DNA of 64,000 bases. Source: Odontesthes bonariensis. Lineage: Eukaryota > Chordata > Actinopteri > Atheriniformes > Atherinopsidae. A program made the translations under genes and the position numbers. The stretch spans positions 20,887,209 to 20,951,208 of the forward strand of contig NC_134510.1 of NCBI RefSeq assembly GCF_027942865.1, read 5' to 3'. Below are positions 48,879 to 61,436 of the stretch, piece after piece. Below the pieces are notes generated by a model. The model worked only from the letters and a program-made list of their open reading frames with translations, was not told the DNA's origin and searched no databases. Numbering within the stretch: position 1 is the first letter of the stretch; every line of letters begins with the position of its first letter.

Positions 48879-49013
48879 ATTCACTCCGGGTGCTCTGGCT
48901 TCCTCCCATAGTCCAAAAACATGCATGTCGGGTTAGGTTAATTGTCAATTCTAAACTGTGAGTGTGAGGATGCGTGGTTGTTTGTCTCTGTGTTGGCCCC
49001 GTGACAGACTGGT

Positions 49014-50114
49014 TGTCATGTCTGAGTTTTTGTCTTGTTTTTAGTTCCTGTTTAGTTTTTAGTTTGGTCATGTCTTAGTTTTAAAGGGGAACTCCGGGGC
49101 ATTTGAAGCGCATTTCCATTGCTAGAGGTTGTCAAATACTGATAGTAGGACACAGACAGGTGCAAATCTGCGCTCCCTGTGTGGAGATCGCGCTGTTCGC
49201 GCAGCCTGTCATGCGAGGCTAATACGTGGTGGCTAGGGGCAAGTGCTAACCCTTCCACGTAAAACAACAACTTGCACACTGCAGAAACGTCACACCACTT
49301 TATAAACCATCCGACAATAAAGTCACAAGCCTTACCATCAAAACCATATGCATGGTTCTCACATTACTGGCATGGGGACGTTACAAAACAATACATGCCC
49401 AGTAGCCTAATATTGTTGTAATGCTTTTTCATTACTTGAACGCAGTTTTTCTAGAGAAGATAATTGCTTTGTATATGTGATTATTGTCCATTGACTCTTT
49501 TGGGCTTTCACATGCGTGAGCGTACAACTAACCGGTGAGTTACATGCTGTTTATTAAGTTGTTTTGTAACGTCCCCATGCCAGTAAGTTGTTGTTTTACG
49601 TGGAAGGGTTAGCGCTTGCCCCTAGCCACCACGTATTAGCCTCACATGACAGGCTGCGCGAACAGCACGATCTCCACACAGGGAGCGCAGATTTGCACCT
49701 GTCTGTGTCCTACTATCAGTATTTGACAACCTCTAGCAATGGAAATGCGCTTCAAATGCCCCGGAGTTCCCCTTTAAGTCAAGGTCTAGTCTTTAGTTTT
49801 TCCATGTTCCCCAGCCATCAGCTTCACTCATGTCACCTGTGTTTTCCCCCTCAGCTGCACCAATCACTCCCTCAGTATTTAGCTTCCAATGCACCAGCAC
49901 CAGATCCTACCCCGTCACTGATGATAGTCACCGTTATACCAAATCAAGTTTTGTCCTTTATTTTAGTCATAGTCATGTTTTTGTTTTTTTACCAAGTTTC
50001 ACAGGTTAGTTTTTGTATTCCGGCTCAGCTCATCCTTAAAATAAACTAAGTTTTGTTTTTGGATATCTGCATCCGTGTCCTATTTTCACACCACGCATAT
50101 CACCCAACGTGACA
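49014..50114 (+). mobile_element. LTR-like element, opposite orientation, with nested fold-back
   Basis: TGTCATG to ACGTGACA, with CTGGT on both sides (49009-49013 and 50115-50119), a perfect 5-bp target duplication. It contains AAAATAAACTAAG near its right end as the polyadenylation signal of the family. The fold-back element 49085-49773 is inserted in it. Confidence 0.65.
49085..49773. mobile_element. Fold-back element with TTAA target duplication
   Basis: TTAA at 49081-49084 and 49774-49777. Inverted arms of about 190 bp start AGGGGAACTCCGGGGCATTT. The shared peptide frame seen at both ends is an effect of the inversion. The centre (about 49290-49560) has a further shorter inverted pair, CTGGCATGGGGACGTTACAA. 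Confidence 0.85.
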
Positions 50115-50170
50115 CTGGTAACCTGCGACCCTGAATTGGATGAGACGGGTATGGAAAATGGATGATTAAC

Positions 50171-52079
50171 TTTATAAATTAAAATCAGTTAAGCACATTC
50201 ATTTTAAATAAGCTGTATTTTCCCACCCTGACAATGCAGAGAAGTTGAAAATATCACATCAGTACCAGAAGCCATTGTGACAAAAAACGATGATGTGATG
50301 GTCTTCTATGCCTGCAAAGAGAATTTGCATCAGAGCTATTAATACATTAATAATGCATAAACTGGAGAATACCCACATCTAGTCACTCTAACAGACTGCA
50401 TGTCCTGTAAAACAAAAGACAATCTTAAAATTCAAATTTCTCCATTAAGCTGTGCTGTGCAGGTGAGCTCATTGTGGTCGTCCTTCTCAGGAATGAGCCT
50501 CAGGATGGACTCTTTCACGTACCAGAATATATTTGCATAAATCTCACTGATCTCCTATGGATTGGTTGTCTGATTCTGTGAGAGTTTGGGCACATCTGAG
50601 GGGCAGGTATAGAGGACTTAAATCATCCTTGAATGGATGGCTTTGACAAAGACATCGCAGGGGTTGGAGCATCATCAATAAATGAAAAGGGTGAAGATCA
50701 GTTAAAACAGCTGTCATACACAATATAGATTTCTTACCAATTAATGTTGCTGCTTTCTCTATCACTTTTGGCTTCGTCTCATTGTTTAGGTTTTGCTTGA
50801 ACACAACTCTCGAGTTTCCTTAGAAATTGCATTTTTTTCCTTGTGTGGTGTGTGTTCACTGTATTCCTATCTTTGGCTGTGGATTGTTCACTCATCCACT
50901 ATCTAGTAAGTCTGCCATCTTGTAGTATTCTTCAGAATTTCAACTAGAACTTTTTATTCACTGTTCAGTGCACTACACATGTGTGGTACACTAAATTTAG
51001 CTTATTCTAAGCATGCAAAGGGGCCGTTGGCACACATTTCAGACTTACTGACCTGGTATGTTCCCTCCCAACCATTGCAATCCATTGATAGTGCCCTGCC
51101 GAGTAATCCCAGATGACTGCTTGTGACCAAGGGAAATGTGCCTCGAAACTTTTACATCAGAGAGAATAAAGATAAATAGTGCATGGTGCATTCATCACGG
51201 TTGTATGGTGAATCACCCCAGTTTACAACAACATTCATGCATTTTTCTTCTACCCCACAAGGAGAAAATCTTTGAAGCTGAAGAATAAGGATTTTTAACA
51301 CCCTAACCCATTCACAATATCCACATCCTTCGTCAGACATACTTCTCATGAACTCTTGAACTAACACAACACACGCACACACATACTTCCCCTCCTCCCC
51401 ACTCCTACCACCCTCTTATTGGGTCAAAAGTCACCTTTCAAAAAAATTTGACAAAAACGGTATCTTTATTCTCTTTTGTGGCTGTACAAAAGGATGGGTG
51501 TGCGTTGTAGGATTTCACTGGAGGTAACTGGGCTGATCAAAGTCCAGGTTGTGTTTCGTAGATATATTGAGTTTTACTTTGCAGTGGTTTTGTACACATT
51601 TGACACATTTGTCACATCCTGAGCCAATGAGAAATGAGAAGAGAGAACCAGACAGGCCTCGAATGTTCCCTTTCTCCTAATTTGTTGTTCGGCGAAATAC
51701 AGATTAAATATAAATGTTCAGAACACGTATGTCTTGAGTAAATTGGGTCCAATATTTCATTCAGGATACGAGAATAAAAGAAAAGATCAGAATATATGTT
51801 CACTTCTCCCATATGAATTAAATCAACCTCATTTTCACTGCCAGCGTATCACCGGCTCTTGGTCAGGAGCCTGAAGCCTTAGTTTTAAATGCAGTGGGAG
51901 TCCCAAAAGTGTCAATTTTGGACATGCAGGGTTTCCCTGTTAATGTATCTGTCACAGGACACGTTACTGTGACAGAAGTAGAGCAAAAGAAACTACTAAA
52001 AACAAAAACATCAAAAAGCTCAATAAAACCCAAAAAAACAGGAGTGTTAAAGCTGAACCTGAGCACAAATGACACAAAT
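50171..52079. other. Non-coding stretch
   Basis: No gene is convincing. A + frame around 51880-52060 (VPKVSILDMQGFPVNVSVTG) has protein-like composition but no recognisable domain or splice sites; it may be a fragment of a processed copy. Confidence 0.3.
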
Positions 52080-52712
52080 AATAGACAGATATCCTGTACC
52101 CCGCCCAAAAACACTCCTCCCTCACACGTCTCCAGTTGGTCCAAAACGCTGCCGCTCGCCTCCTGACTGGAACACCTAAGAGGGAGCACATCACTCCCAT
52201 TTTAGCCTCCCTCCACTGGCTGCCTGTGCATTTTAGAGTCCATTTTAAGATTCTTTTATTTGTTTTTAAATCTTTAAATGGACTCGCCCCGCCTTACCTC
52301 TCTGAGCTGCTCCATGCTTATGCTCCTGCCCGATGCCTCAGGTCAGCTGATCAGCTGCTCCTGGAGGTACCGAGGGCCAAGCGGAAGCTCAGAGGAGACA
52401 GAGCCTTTTCCACTGCCGGTCCGAAACTGTGGAACGACCTCCCGTTTCACATCAGACAGGCCCCTTCACTGCCCATTTTTAAAACCCGTCTTAAGACCCA
52501 TTTTTATTCCCTGGCTTTTAACCCAGCATGAGACTCTGTTTCTAGTATTGTTTTATTGTTTTTATTATTTTAATATTGTTGTTGTTTATTGTTGTTTTTA
52601 CATTGTTCTTGTGTTTTAAGCCTTCTTTTATTTTGTGTTGTACAGCACTTTGTTTCAGCCAAAGCTGTGTTAAAAGGCTATATAATAAAGTTGATGATGA
52701 TGATGATGATTT
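52080..52712 (+). mobile_element. L2-type LINE, 3' end only
   Basis: The frame 52136-52531 is the C-terminal tail of an L2 polyprotein (NAAARLLTGTPKREHITPIL, LHWLPVHFRVHFKILLFVFK, PKLWNDLPFHIR). It ends in a UTR with a CTATATAATAAAGTTGATGA tail and a TGA repeat. Strongly 5'-truncated. Confidence 0.85.
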
Positions 52713-54288
52713 TTATTTGTCTCGTGAATGTACAATCATTTAACTTTAGCACAAAAAGTCAGCAGAACAAGAACTATAATACTGTCAGAAGTTATACTGT
52801 GCTTTACAGTCATTGTTTTTGCAAACAAATCCCAGTTTGAAGTACAGGCATTCAGACTTCTATGTCCCAGAAGACTGTTTTGTGAATGTTCCCAGTACAA
52901 AAGTACAAACAAATAAAAGATCCATATAAACATAATTCATTCTTTGACAGGTCACAGATATCCATGACAAGACCTTAATTTAAAATAATATTCACTTGTT
53001 ATACGTCCCATACCACAGCGGGGGCAGCAATGTAAAATATTTTGCCACTCAGAGGTGTGCCTGGATAGGAAAGTAAACTAGGCGTATTACCTCTACTCAG
53101 GACAAACATCACGCAAGGACTAGACCAAGAAAGTAGGGTAGATAGGGGCAAAAGCAATAATTCATCATAAAAGTCTTAGATGTACGTTCTCACTTTATCT
53201 TTTCTTCTTTAAGTTTTATGTTGATTTAGAGGCCGAGAAATAAAGGTTTCAGTGGACTATTCTTCAAAGTTTCAGGGGGTGCCCTGTCTTTGGCTATAGG
53301 AAGATTTTCATTACTTAGGCCTTGGATCTTAATGAATTTATTTTAGACAGCTCCCGTTTGTTCTCAAAGTGTTTCTCTGATCTTTCCCACATTGGACCAT
53401 GCCTAACCATTTGGCTATATTTTCATGCTAATCCGCTACTTACAGATTAATTCAGCTAATAAATTTAGATGCAGATCTGAGAACACAATATTACCAGTTT
53501 AAAACTGTCCTCCTTCATGAGTAAAACACGATGTGAACTTCCACATTTCATTTAAATTCTTTCGTTTTTTTCTATATGAAAGATACATTTCCCTCCCAAT
53601 ATGTTCAGAATAACATATAATTCTTAAAAAAAAACCTAAACATTTCAGTGGGAAAAACATTGAAAACATCAGAGCTATCATGATTGGCAGTAGTTTGCAT
53701 AACTTAGCAGACAGCTAGCCTGACTGGCATGTTCATAAGTTACTAAATCTGCCCTTCAATCTCTTCCTTGTACTTCATTATCATTCGTTGAAGTATTCGT
53801 GAACTACTTTTTGGAGGATTGTCCTTACAGTCAGTCAACTCAGCCACTGCCAAACTTTGGCAGCTTAGATCTTAGAAAAAAATGCTGAGCAAAACAATAG
53901 CACATCAAGTCATATTTACTTTAGCAGCTGAAATTCATTCAGCTTGCCATAAAAAAAGAAGTCAAGTCCACAAAAATATTTCACATCTATATTTAATTGA
54001 AATGAGCATTTTCTTTTATAAACAAATAATGATTGCTAGAATTATAGATCCAAACATAACACACACAGTATTTAGCATGGGATTAAATGTACTTATACGA
54101 GACTTTTGCAGTGGATATAGGTAACAAAGGATTATGACAATCATTTTACAGCACAGCTAGATATTGTTCCCATTGGGATTTTGTCAGCATGTTTGCAAAA
54201 AGCAACTGATCACATGTGATGATTATGAGCATGATTTCAGTATATTGGTTAATTGCATATGTTATGAAATATCTAATTCGACAGTTGT
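52713..54288. other. Non-coding, downstream of receptor C
   Basis: No gene seen. A minus-strand ATTAAA at 53997-53992 could be the polyadenylation signal of receptor C, about 290 bases past its stop. Confidence 0.3.
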
Positions 54289-55439
54289 TCAAAGGTTTCC
54301 GTAGACGTTGAGATCTGCACTGTTCATGTAGTCGTCACCATCAGAATTCTGCAAGAGATTAAGGTTATTATCACAAATGTTGATAGGACCAGTGTACCAA
54401 AACGTATTCCGTGGAACAAATCACTGGAAAAAAAATGTTACACTCATACCCCCTTGAAGTTGTTGGACCTTGGCTGGCTAAGGTCCATTAACAGCAACAA
54501 CAACAGGAGGAGGAAAAAACAGTGATTTAAGATATTGGTGTCCAACAACTGATTCTGAATATAAAGTGGTTAGGTTCAGTCAAAATAAAATATCCACCTT
54601 TTTGGGGATGGGAAACGAGGTTTGGAGGCTTTTTGTCCACCGCAGGATTGTAAATTCACGTCACTGGGTCTGTTAATCACAATGAATGCAATAACACTTT
54701 GCAAAACAACTGTGATCTATTTGAGAATCTTATATTCAACAAACTTACCGTACCTGTCACCGATGTCCGACATGTCCCTTCTGGGCCTCCTGTTAAAGAA
54801 TAAAGTATAATAGACATATAGTAGTTTATACAATTATGAAAAACACTGCAAGGATTTGTCAAACGTCTCAGAAAAAGTCGTCTTAGAAAAGTTGTCTTAC
54901 TTAGAAAATCTACTCCAAATAGATCGTCTTGCCAAAAAAGAAGAACAGAAACTTTACAAAGGTTTTAAGGAACATAAGAAAAAGCACAGAGTTTATCTTA
55001 AGGTTAAAAAAAGCATTCCACTTGCGCACATCAATGCAAATGACAGTATAAGCAGAACTTGCTGGCCTACTCAAGGCTATGAGAGGGGAAGTATAGAATT
55101 AGCCATTCGTAGAAATGAAGATTCTTGAAATGTTACGTGCCTTTGAGCAGATGGTCCTGGGTTATCGGAACGAAACCTGAAATGTTTATAGAACCGTTTA
55201 TAAATACGTTTAATGCTACTAAGACAACATTATTTTTCCCAGCAAAGATGAGAAAGTAACCTTACCTCCGAGACATCCTGGATAGCCGGTTCCACATGCT
55301 GAATGGTTCAGAAATTGAGATTATGTTAATTCAATTAAACTAAATCCCCCGATATCATGCAAAGTGAACTTAATCTGCTTTACTACATTCTCACCTGCTA
55401 TCCCGACTCTGGAGCTCTGCAATGCGATTCCTTCAGCCG

Positions 55440-55471
<32 letters not shown>

Positions 55472-56755
55472 ATATTTCAAGAAGGAGTACATAATTCTTA
55501 CTGTTTGCATTTTATTTATGTTGAGAATCTGTACATGAGCAAGAGTATGTATTTTTTTCTCGATAGGGTTGTTAATTATCTGATTTAATATAAAAATATT
55601 AAAATCGCTTTGGTACATTAATACTCACTTGTACTTTTTCACCACAACAATGCAGAGAAGTCCAAAGATCACAGCCGTGCCAGCTGCCACTGAGACGGGA
55701 ATGATTATGTAATTATAGCTTTCTGTACCTGCAACGAGTTTGAATGAGAACCTATTTACAGTCAGATTTGAATGGACATATACAGGGACTTCCTCCAACT
55801 TCAACAATAAAGCAGAAAGATCTCACGTTTTATGTGAACTGGTATGAAGCCTGAGGATTTCACCCCTCCATGAAACTCTGCAGTGCAGTTGAGCTTAGTG
55901 TGGTCATCCTGCTCTTGAGGAATGAATGTCAGGATGGACTCTGTCCTCCATCTACCAGAATCTATGTCTATGTGAGTCTCAATGATATCCTCTGGACTGG
56001 TTTTCCGATTCCATTTGAGTTTAGGCACATGCGAGGGGCAGGTATGGAAGACTGAACAGGTGACGGTGAAAGGTTTTCCTTGAACCGGATTCCTTGATGA
56101 AGTAATCACAGGTTTTGGTGGATTATCTGTAAATAAAGAAGCAGAGATCAAATAAGAGGCAAATTGACTAAACAGAAAACTTACTACTGATTTATGAAGA
56201 CATGGAAGTTGGCGACATACACTGCATTTTAAAATCAACGCATTTTTTAACAAATGAGAACTTGTCTTTGGTTTCAGTTGTCTTCACCAATAGAATCCGG
56301 AAACAGAAAGGACCGGTGTCATGATCTCTAACTCCAGTTATTTCTAAGGTGCAGTTGTTCTGATCCAGATCTCCCAGCAGCTTTGTTCGCTCCTTAAAGC
56401 TGTCCAAGACCAGTGTGTTATCAATATTGTAGATCATTTCATCCCATTTTTCGAAGCGATGCCAGATTGCTCTGATTTGGGATTTTGAAAATGTTTGGCC
56501 TTCAGGATGGGTGAATGTACAGGGTACCACAACACAGGAAGTAACCAGGGTGTTAAGTTCTGATACAACAGAGGCCTTCCACTCTCCACTAAACACAGTG
56601 CTGGAAACAGCTGAGGGGACATAAGAGGAGCGACAAAGAAGTAAGTTAGTAATGAAGAGCATGTGCAAACAGACAAATAATAATAATAATGATAATAATA
56701 ATCATTTACCTGCCATGAGCAGACACAATATCATCCTATTTTTCTGTTTGTCCAT
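54289..56755 (-). CDS. Siglec/CD22-like receptor C: complete V-C2-TM gene with microexon tail
   Basis: Exons in transcript order: 56755-56710 (signal, MDKQKNRMILCLLMAG), 56610-56221 (V-set, SCVVVPCTF ... GPFCFRI), 56126-55827 (C2-set, CSVFHTCPSHVPKLKW, LNCTAEF), 55728-55629 (TM, IIIPVSVAAGTAVIFGLLCI), then phase-2 tail exons 55430-55395, 55298-55266, 55176-55141 (apparent GC donor), 54789-54754, 54669-54598, 54477-54450, and last 54348-54289 (DGDDYMNSADLNVYGNL, stop). The F-strand Arg (FCFR) needed for sialic-acid binding in Siglecs is present. The tail is basic, has SMWNRLSR and FPSPK motifs shared with receptor A, and ends with two Tyr-x-Asn sites of Grb2-SH2 type. No canonical ITIM seen. 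Expected: a type I cell-surface lectin-like receptor on leukocytes. Confidence 0.82.
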
Positions 56756-57021
56756 TCTTCTTATGTGTCATTGGTCCAATATACTCTGCAATGTTTACAT
56801 CAGGTTAAAGCACACAAAGAAATAAAATGACGACAATTACAGTCAAACAACAAAGTTGCAAGAAGTGACTTTAATTCCAAAAGCACTTTTGTTTACCTTA
56901 GGCTAAATGTGTTTATACTCAGTAAAGTTTAGTGTACATCAGGGGGAAAAAAAAAGATCAGCTGTTATTTAGATGTTCTAAAGGTAAATATCACTTACTT
57001 CACACATTAAAATTCATGATA

Positions 57022-57025
<4 letters not shown>

Positions 57026-57084
<59 letters not shown>
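57026..57084. repeat. GT dinucleotide microsatellite
   Basis: About 29 uninterrupted GT units, upstream of receptor C. Confidence 0.95.
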
Positions 57085-57088
<4 letters not shown>

Positions 57089-59024
57089 CAGAATGAATAG
57101 GCAAACAATCTACAGGTATTAATTACTCATGTGTGATGATTATAGTGCCTTTTGGATCATCATCACATTGGAATATGCCTCCTATTTAGGGCACCAATTA
57201 ACCTGACATGCATGTTTTTGGATAGTGAGAGAAAGCCAGAGTACTCGAGGAGAACCCACTCATGAACATTAGAATTTTAGAACAGATTAGAATTATTTTT
57301 TTTTAAATGGGAAGGAAATGGCATCTGAAGATTCACTTCCAGATTCGCTGACACTATTTGCCTAACCATTTCTAAGATATGTTACAGTTAAAAATGGCTA
57401 ATATTTCATCAGCTCAGCATTTCCTCATCTTGGACCTCAGGCCCTTGCCCTGCGTGCTCCCTTCCCACCGGAACATGCTGTCAGCCATGGTGGTTGGGTG
57501 AGCTTGAGAAGGAGAGTGGCAATCATGCGGCAAAAACTCAGTGAATAAGACGACTGACTCTGACTGTTTAAAGTTCAAAAGTACGAGTAAAACTGCCCAT
57601 CTGCCAGCACAGCAAATCTTTAAAGAGATGCACCACTGCCACATATTGATTGCAGTTGAATTGCACTTCCTCCTTTTAAAGCGGTGTTTGTGTACTATAG
57701 TTCCACCCGCAGCCTAGACACAGCAGATATTCATATTCACAGTTAAACCGACTAATTGCCTTTACAGTTTTTTTAGACTTTAGTAAACATGCTGTAAATC
57801 CAGTCCAGAAGAACCAAAAAATTCCCTGGGCATAAAAGTATTGGGTATGCTTGGTCAAAATGAGGCTTTGGACACAAATCACGTCAACACCAAGAGGGCT
57901 GTGGAGTTCACAGGTTCTCTTCAAATTTAGTTTTGCGCAATTAGCCATAAACAGATAACACATGTATCACTTTTGTTGCTGTTGTCATACAGTGTTTACT
58001 TGAGGCTCTGTATTTTCTGTCCAGTCAACCTGTCTGTTTTATGCACGAGATCAAATGCCACTTACATTTTTTAATCATTTATCATTTTGATGACGGATCT
58101 TGAGGATTAAGGTCTGTAAAACACCTTTTTAATAAGTATCTGCGCTTCCTTTTCTTGGTATTCTGCGAGCCCTTTTGAGTCTCATTCATTTTGAAATAAC
58201 AATCCAACAGACAATGACAAAGACAAAACCAAACATCTGTGAATTCTAAGCTGCATTTCTTTTTCCTGAGGAAAACAAGACATTAGAAACTTTAAAAATG
58301 CAATATTTACTGAAAATATACTGAATCCTAATCTCTTGCAAATTCTAGTTGAACCATACTTAAGTATAGGGTAGCATTTCAGGAATCTTACCTAATGAGG
58401 GTGCTGTCTTGCTGGTCGTAGCTGCTGTGTTTACCAAAAAAACCTCCTTGAGGGTGATGGCATGCAGTGTGACAGCTGTGTGATAGTGAGAAGGTGCTCT
58501 GTCTCTGGAAATGTGAAAGCTGATGCTGAGGCAGTAGCTGTGGACTTAAACATGCAGACAGCAGGGAGTGGTCTCTTTAGTCAAACCTGCACATACTTGC
58601 ATGCAAATTTTCAAATCAATCAGGAAGAGTGCTAACAGAATTAGACTATGTCGTTCAAAGTGTCGACTCGTCATACTTTTTAACTTTAGTGAATTGGAAA
58701 TTGATTTCAAATAGAGACATATGGCCTCTTAACATAGTTTTAAACAAATTAACAAATTTTTTGAACGTGTAAACAGTTTTGGTCCCTTTTACATCCCTAA
58801 ATTCATTACAACTTAGAAATCCTAATCTCTTGTTTCTGAGAGCTCATGGCACAAATTTTTGCAGAAAGACCCAGAAGGAGCACAAAACGTTTTCACAAAT
58901 TTGGCAATAAAGAAAGAAATACTCTGTCTTTAAAAAATCTTCTAGAACTGTAAAACCGTACATAGCTAAATTAAAGCCTCGACTTGTTTGGAGTAGAAGC
59001 TACGAGGATGGAAAATACCCTGTT

Positions 59025-59083
<59 letters not shown>

Positions 59084-59883
59084 CAAATGAAATAGTACAC
59101 CTCTAAATATCAGGACAAAAACAAAGCCACAAAAGCCAAATAATTCTCTGTATGTGGTGTATGTGGGAATACAGTTCTGCAGATAAGAGGATTGTGTTAG
59201 TTTGTTTAAATGATTTTTTCTCTAAATTGAAAGACCAATTTAAAATGCCTTTTTTAATAAAGCTTTTTATGATTTTACGGTAAATGTCTGACAGGTAAAC
59301 CAGAATTCCTAAAGTCTTCGGGGAACTTTGTAAAGTAATAAAAGCGAGGCTTCCTAAAATAGCACATCAGTCTTACTTTGACTATGTCCTCTCCAAGAAT
59401 TATGTGACTTCTTCTTTCTTGAGAGACAGCAAGCTCAATTCGTGGCAGTGGCAACCAGCAATGGCACCGCCGGTAGCAAACTGAGCTGCCACAGCTTTGC
59501 AGAGGAAACTGCCACAGGGTGCCAAAGGTTGCCAAACGGTGCCAAAGGGTACCAGATTGTTGCTTGGTCCTCACATTTTAAATATTTTTTTTCCTTAACC
59601 TACCTCATGGGAGGAACACAATAGAGCTTGTTTTCCTCTTTTAAAAATGTAGTTTTAGTAAATTAAGACTACATATAGATACTTTTTACTAATCAGTCTT
59701 ACCATATATCTTCCATAGCTCATTCTATACTTGAAGAGTATTTATTCCTCATTTATCTTTTCCCCAAATTATTATAAAATAAAATTGAATATAGAACAAA
59801 AAAATCCAGTGTTATGCTCTGTAAAAGTATAAACAGTACAAAAACAGGAAACCTTGTCTTTGCAGCCCAAGTAAAGATTACAA
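57085..59883. other. Non-coding stretch upstream of receptor C
   Basis: Contains a reversed fragment of the dispersed fish repeat at 57195-57260 and a CA/TA microsatellite at 59029-59083. A piece at 57540-57600 (AAGTACGAGTAAAACTGCC) resembles 59935-59980 within the hAT remnant. No gene seen. Confidence 0.4.
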
Positions 59884-60240
59884 TTAGTTGGGAAGGAAAT
59901 GGTATCTAAAGACCTCACAACACAAATAATAAGATGTTAACCTCTGACTGTTGAAAGCTCTTAAGTACGAGTAAAACTGCCCTAAAAAACACATTGTAAC
60001 CTGTATGAAAGGCGCCGTTTTTGTCCACCAGAGTGGGATTTTCACGGCATATTCTGCACCACATTTGTGTTCGGTCATCATTCGTTTGAAGCCACCTGAC
60101 TTTCTGCAACCATTTTGCGAGAACACGCACTTCTTTTGCGGTTCAGATTCAATCTGACATTTCTTTGGAGGTGGAGGAACACCAAAGTAATCGCTTAATG
60201 GAGCTTGCTTCTTTGACATTTCGACGACGTTCTAAAACAG
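59884..60240 (-). pseudogene. hAT/ZBED-like transposase N-terminal remnant
   Basis: The minus-strand frame starts MSKKQAPLSDYFGVPPPPKK at 60219, a start typical of ZBED/KIAA-type hAT proteins. After a frameshift, 60130-59915 continues with QMWCRICRENPTLVDKNGAF, a zinc-finger CxxC segment. No further transposase follows. Confidence 0.6.
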
Positions 60241-60778
60241 TAGCTCATAGGCCTATCCTGCGCTACAGATCGCGCAACTATCTATCCTCAAATCTTAGGA
60301 TGAGGTGCCAATGAGGTGTCCCTTATTTATTTTTTCAGGGAGTTGGCAACCCTAGTTGCAGGACAATGGACACAATGGAGTTTAATATGGCGAGACAGTC
60401 AGCATAGCAGACACAGCTGACCAGTAAGAGGCAAAAGGAAAAATTTAATGCAGTCCAAAAGTTCTTTTAACAATTTTTCAATTACGATAGACTTTATCTG
60501 ATCTCAGAATTTGGGTTTAACTTGCTTCATAGTCGATGTCCATGGTCCAAAATATATAGAAAATCTTTTTTATTTATTTATGTATTTATTTCATTGACTA
60601 CTAGCTATAGAAAACTTCATCCTTGAGATATTGCGCTTCCTAAGAATCTGTCTGAACAGTGGGCATTGTTGGCTTTATCATAATGCCTTTGATCCTAAAC
60701 CAGATGATCGCCATGCTTGATGCCATGCATGTTTAGAAAAACTGGCCTCCTTCACTGCTTCGTCAGAAAGTTCATATT

Positions 60779-61310
60779 AAGCAGGGCATACACTGTGCGA
60801 TTTTTTCAATCGCGTGATTCAGCTGCTGCTCATACTGTACAAGTGAATCGCAAGGGTTAAAACGTCACAGCTTACGATTCCTGTTCTCACACTGTACGAC
60901 CCGATGGTCTGATGCGATCTGGCTGCTCACACTACACGACACGTCGGACTCGGTCGCCGGTCGTTGCCATGCTGTTCTGTTGTCTTTTTCTTCTTCTGTT
61001 GACAATTTTCTCTTCCGTGCCTATGTTTGTGCATGCGTAGTGTGACAGGATGAGGTCAATCGGCTCGTCCAGCTGCTTCAACTGTGCGAGAGCCTCACGA
61101 GGAGCGACCAGGATTTCAAACAAGTTTGATTTTCATCCGATCGATCGGGAGGTGGTCGGGAGGGTTTAATCGTTTGTCGTTACCCCATGTATACTACACG
61201 ATGCGAGACGCACGATTGAGCCAAAACTCGGCTCGATCTCCAAAATAGTCGCACGAGTAAAAATCTTGTCGAAATCGGGCCAGAAATCGCACAGTGTATG
61301 CCCAGCTTTA
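60779..61310. mobile_element. MITE with GGGCATACACTGTGCGATTT termini
   Basis: Inverted ends GCAGGGCATACACTGTGCGA and the reverse of GCTGGGCATACACTGTGCGA, about 530 bp, flanked by TTAA/TTTA-like sequence. The short internal frame (61123-60932) is not a known protein. Confidence 0.8.
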
Positions 61311-61436
61311 GCCACATGGTGGTGCTATTAAACTGATCAGCAGCAGCTGAAGTCGATGGAAAGGAGGTAATGAGAGGAAACCAAACTGTGTGACATGATA
61401 GTCGAAGAGTTCATGAAATCATTCAGATCAAATCAA

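Larger units (their letters stand above)
48886..50170 (+). repeat. Dispersed fish repeat interrupted by an LTR-like element
   Basis: 48886-49013 (TCCAAAAACATGCATG, GTTAGGTTAATTG) and 50115-50170 (CCTGAATTGGATGA) are two halves of the ubiquitous non-coding fish repeat that also appears at 57195-57260 in reverse. The LTR-like element 49014-50114 split it. Confidence 0.7.

Noticed and set aside
49052-50049. Frames sharing LLFYVEGLALAPSHHVL at both ends of the 49 kb element
   Set aside because: Again an inverted-repeat effect of the TTAA fold-back element; no protein family fits.
54856-55128. 90-codon plus-strand frame (LSYLENLLQIDRLAKKEEQK)
   Set aside because: It is antisense to the receptor C tail introns, has no splice or promoter context, and lies in an A-rich stretch that gives Lys/Glu-rich translations by chance.
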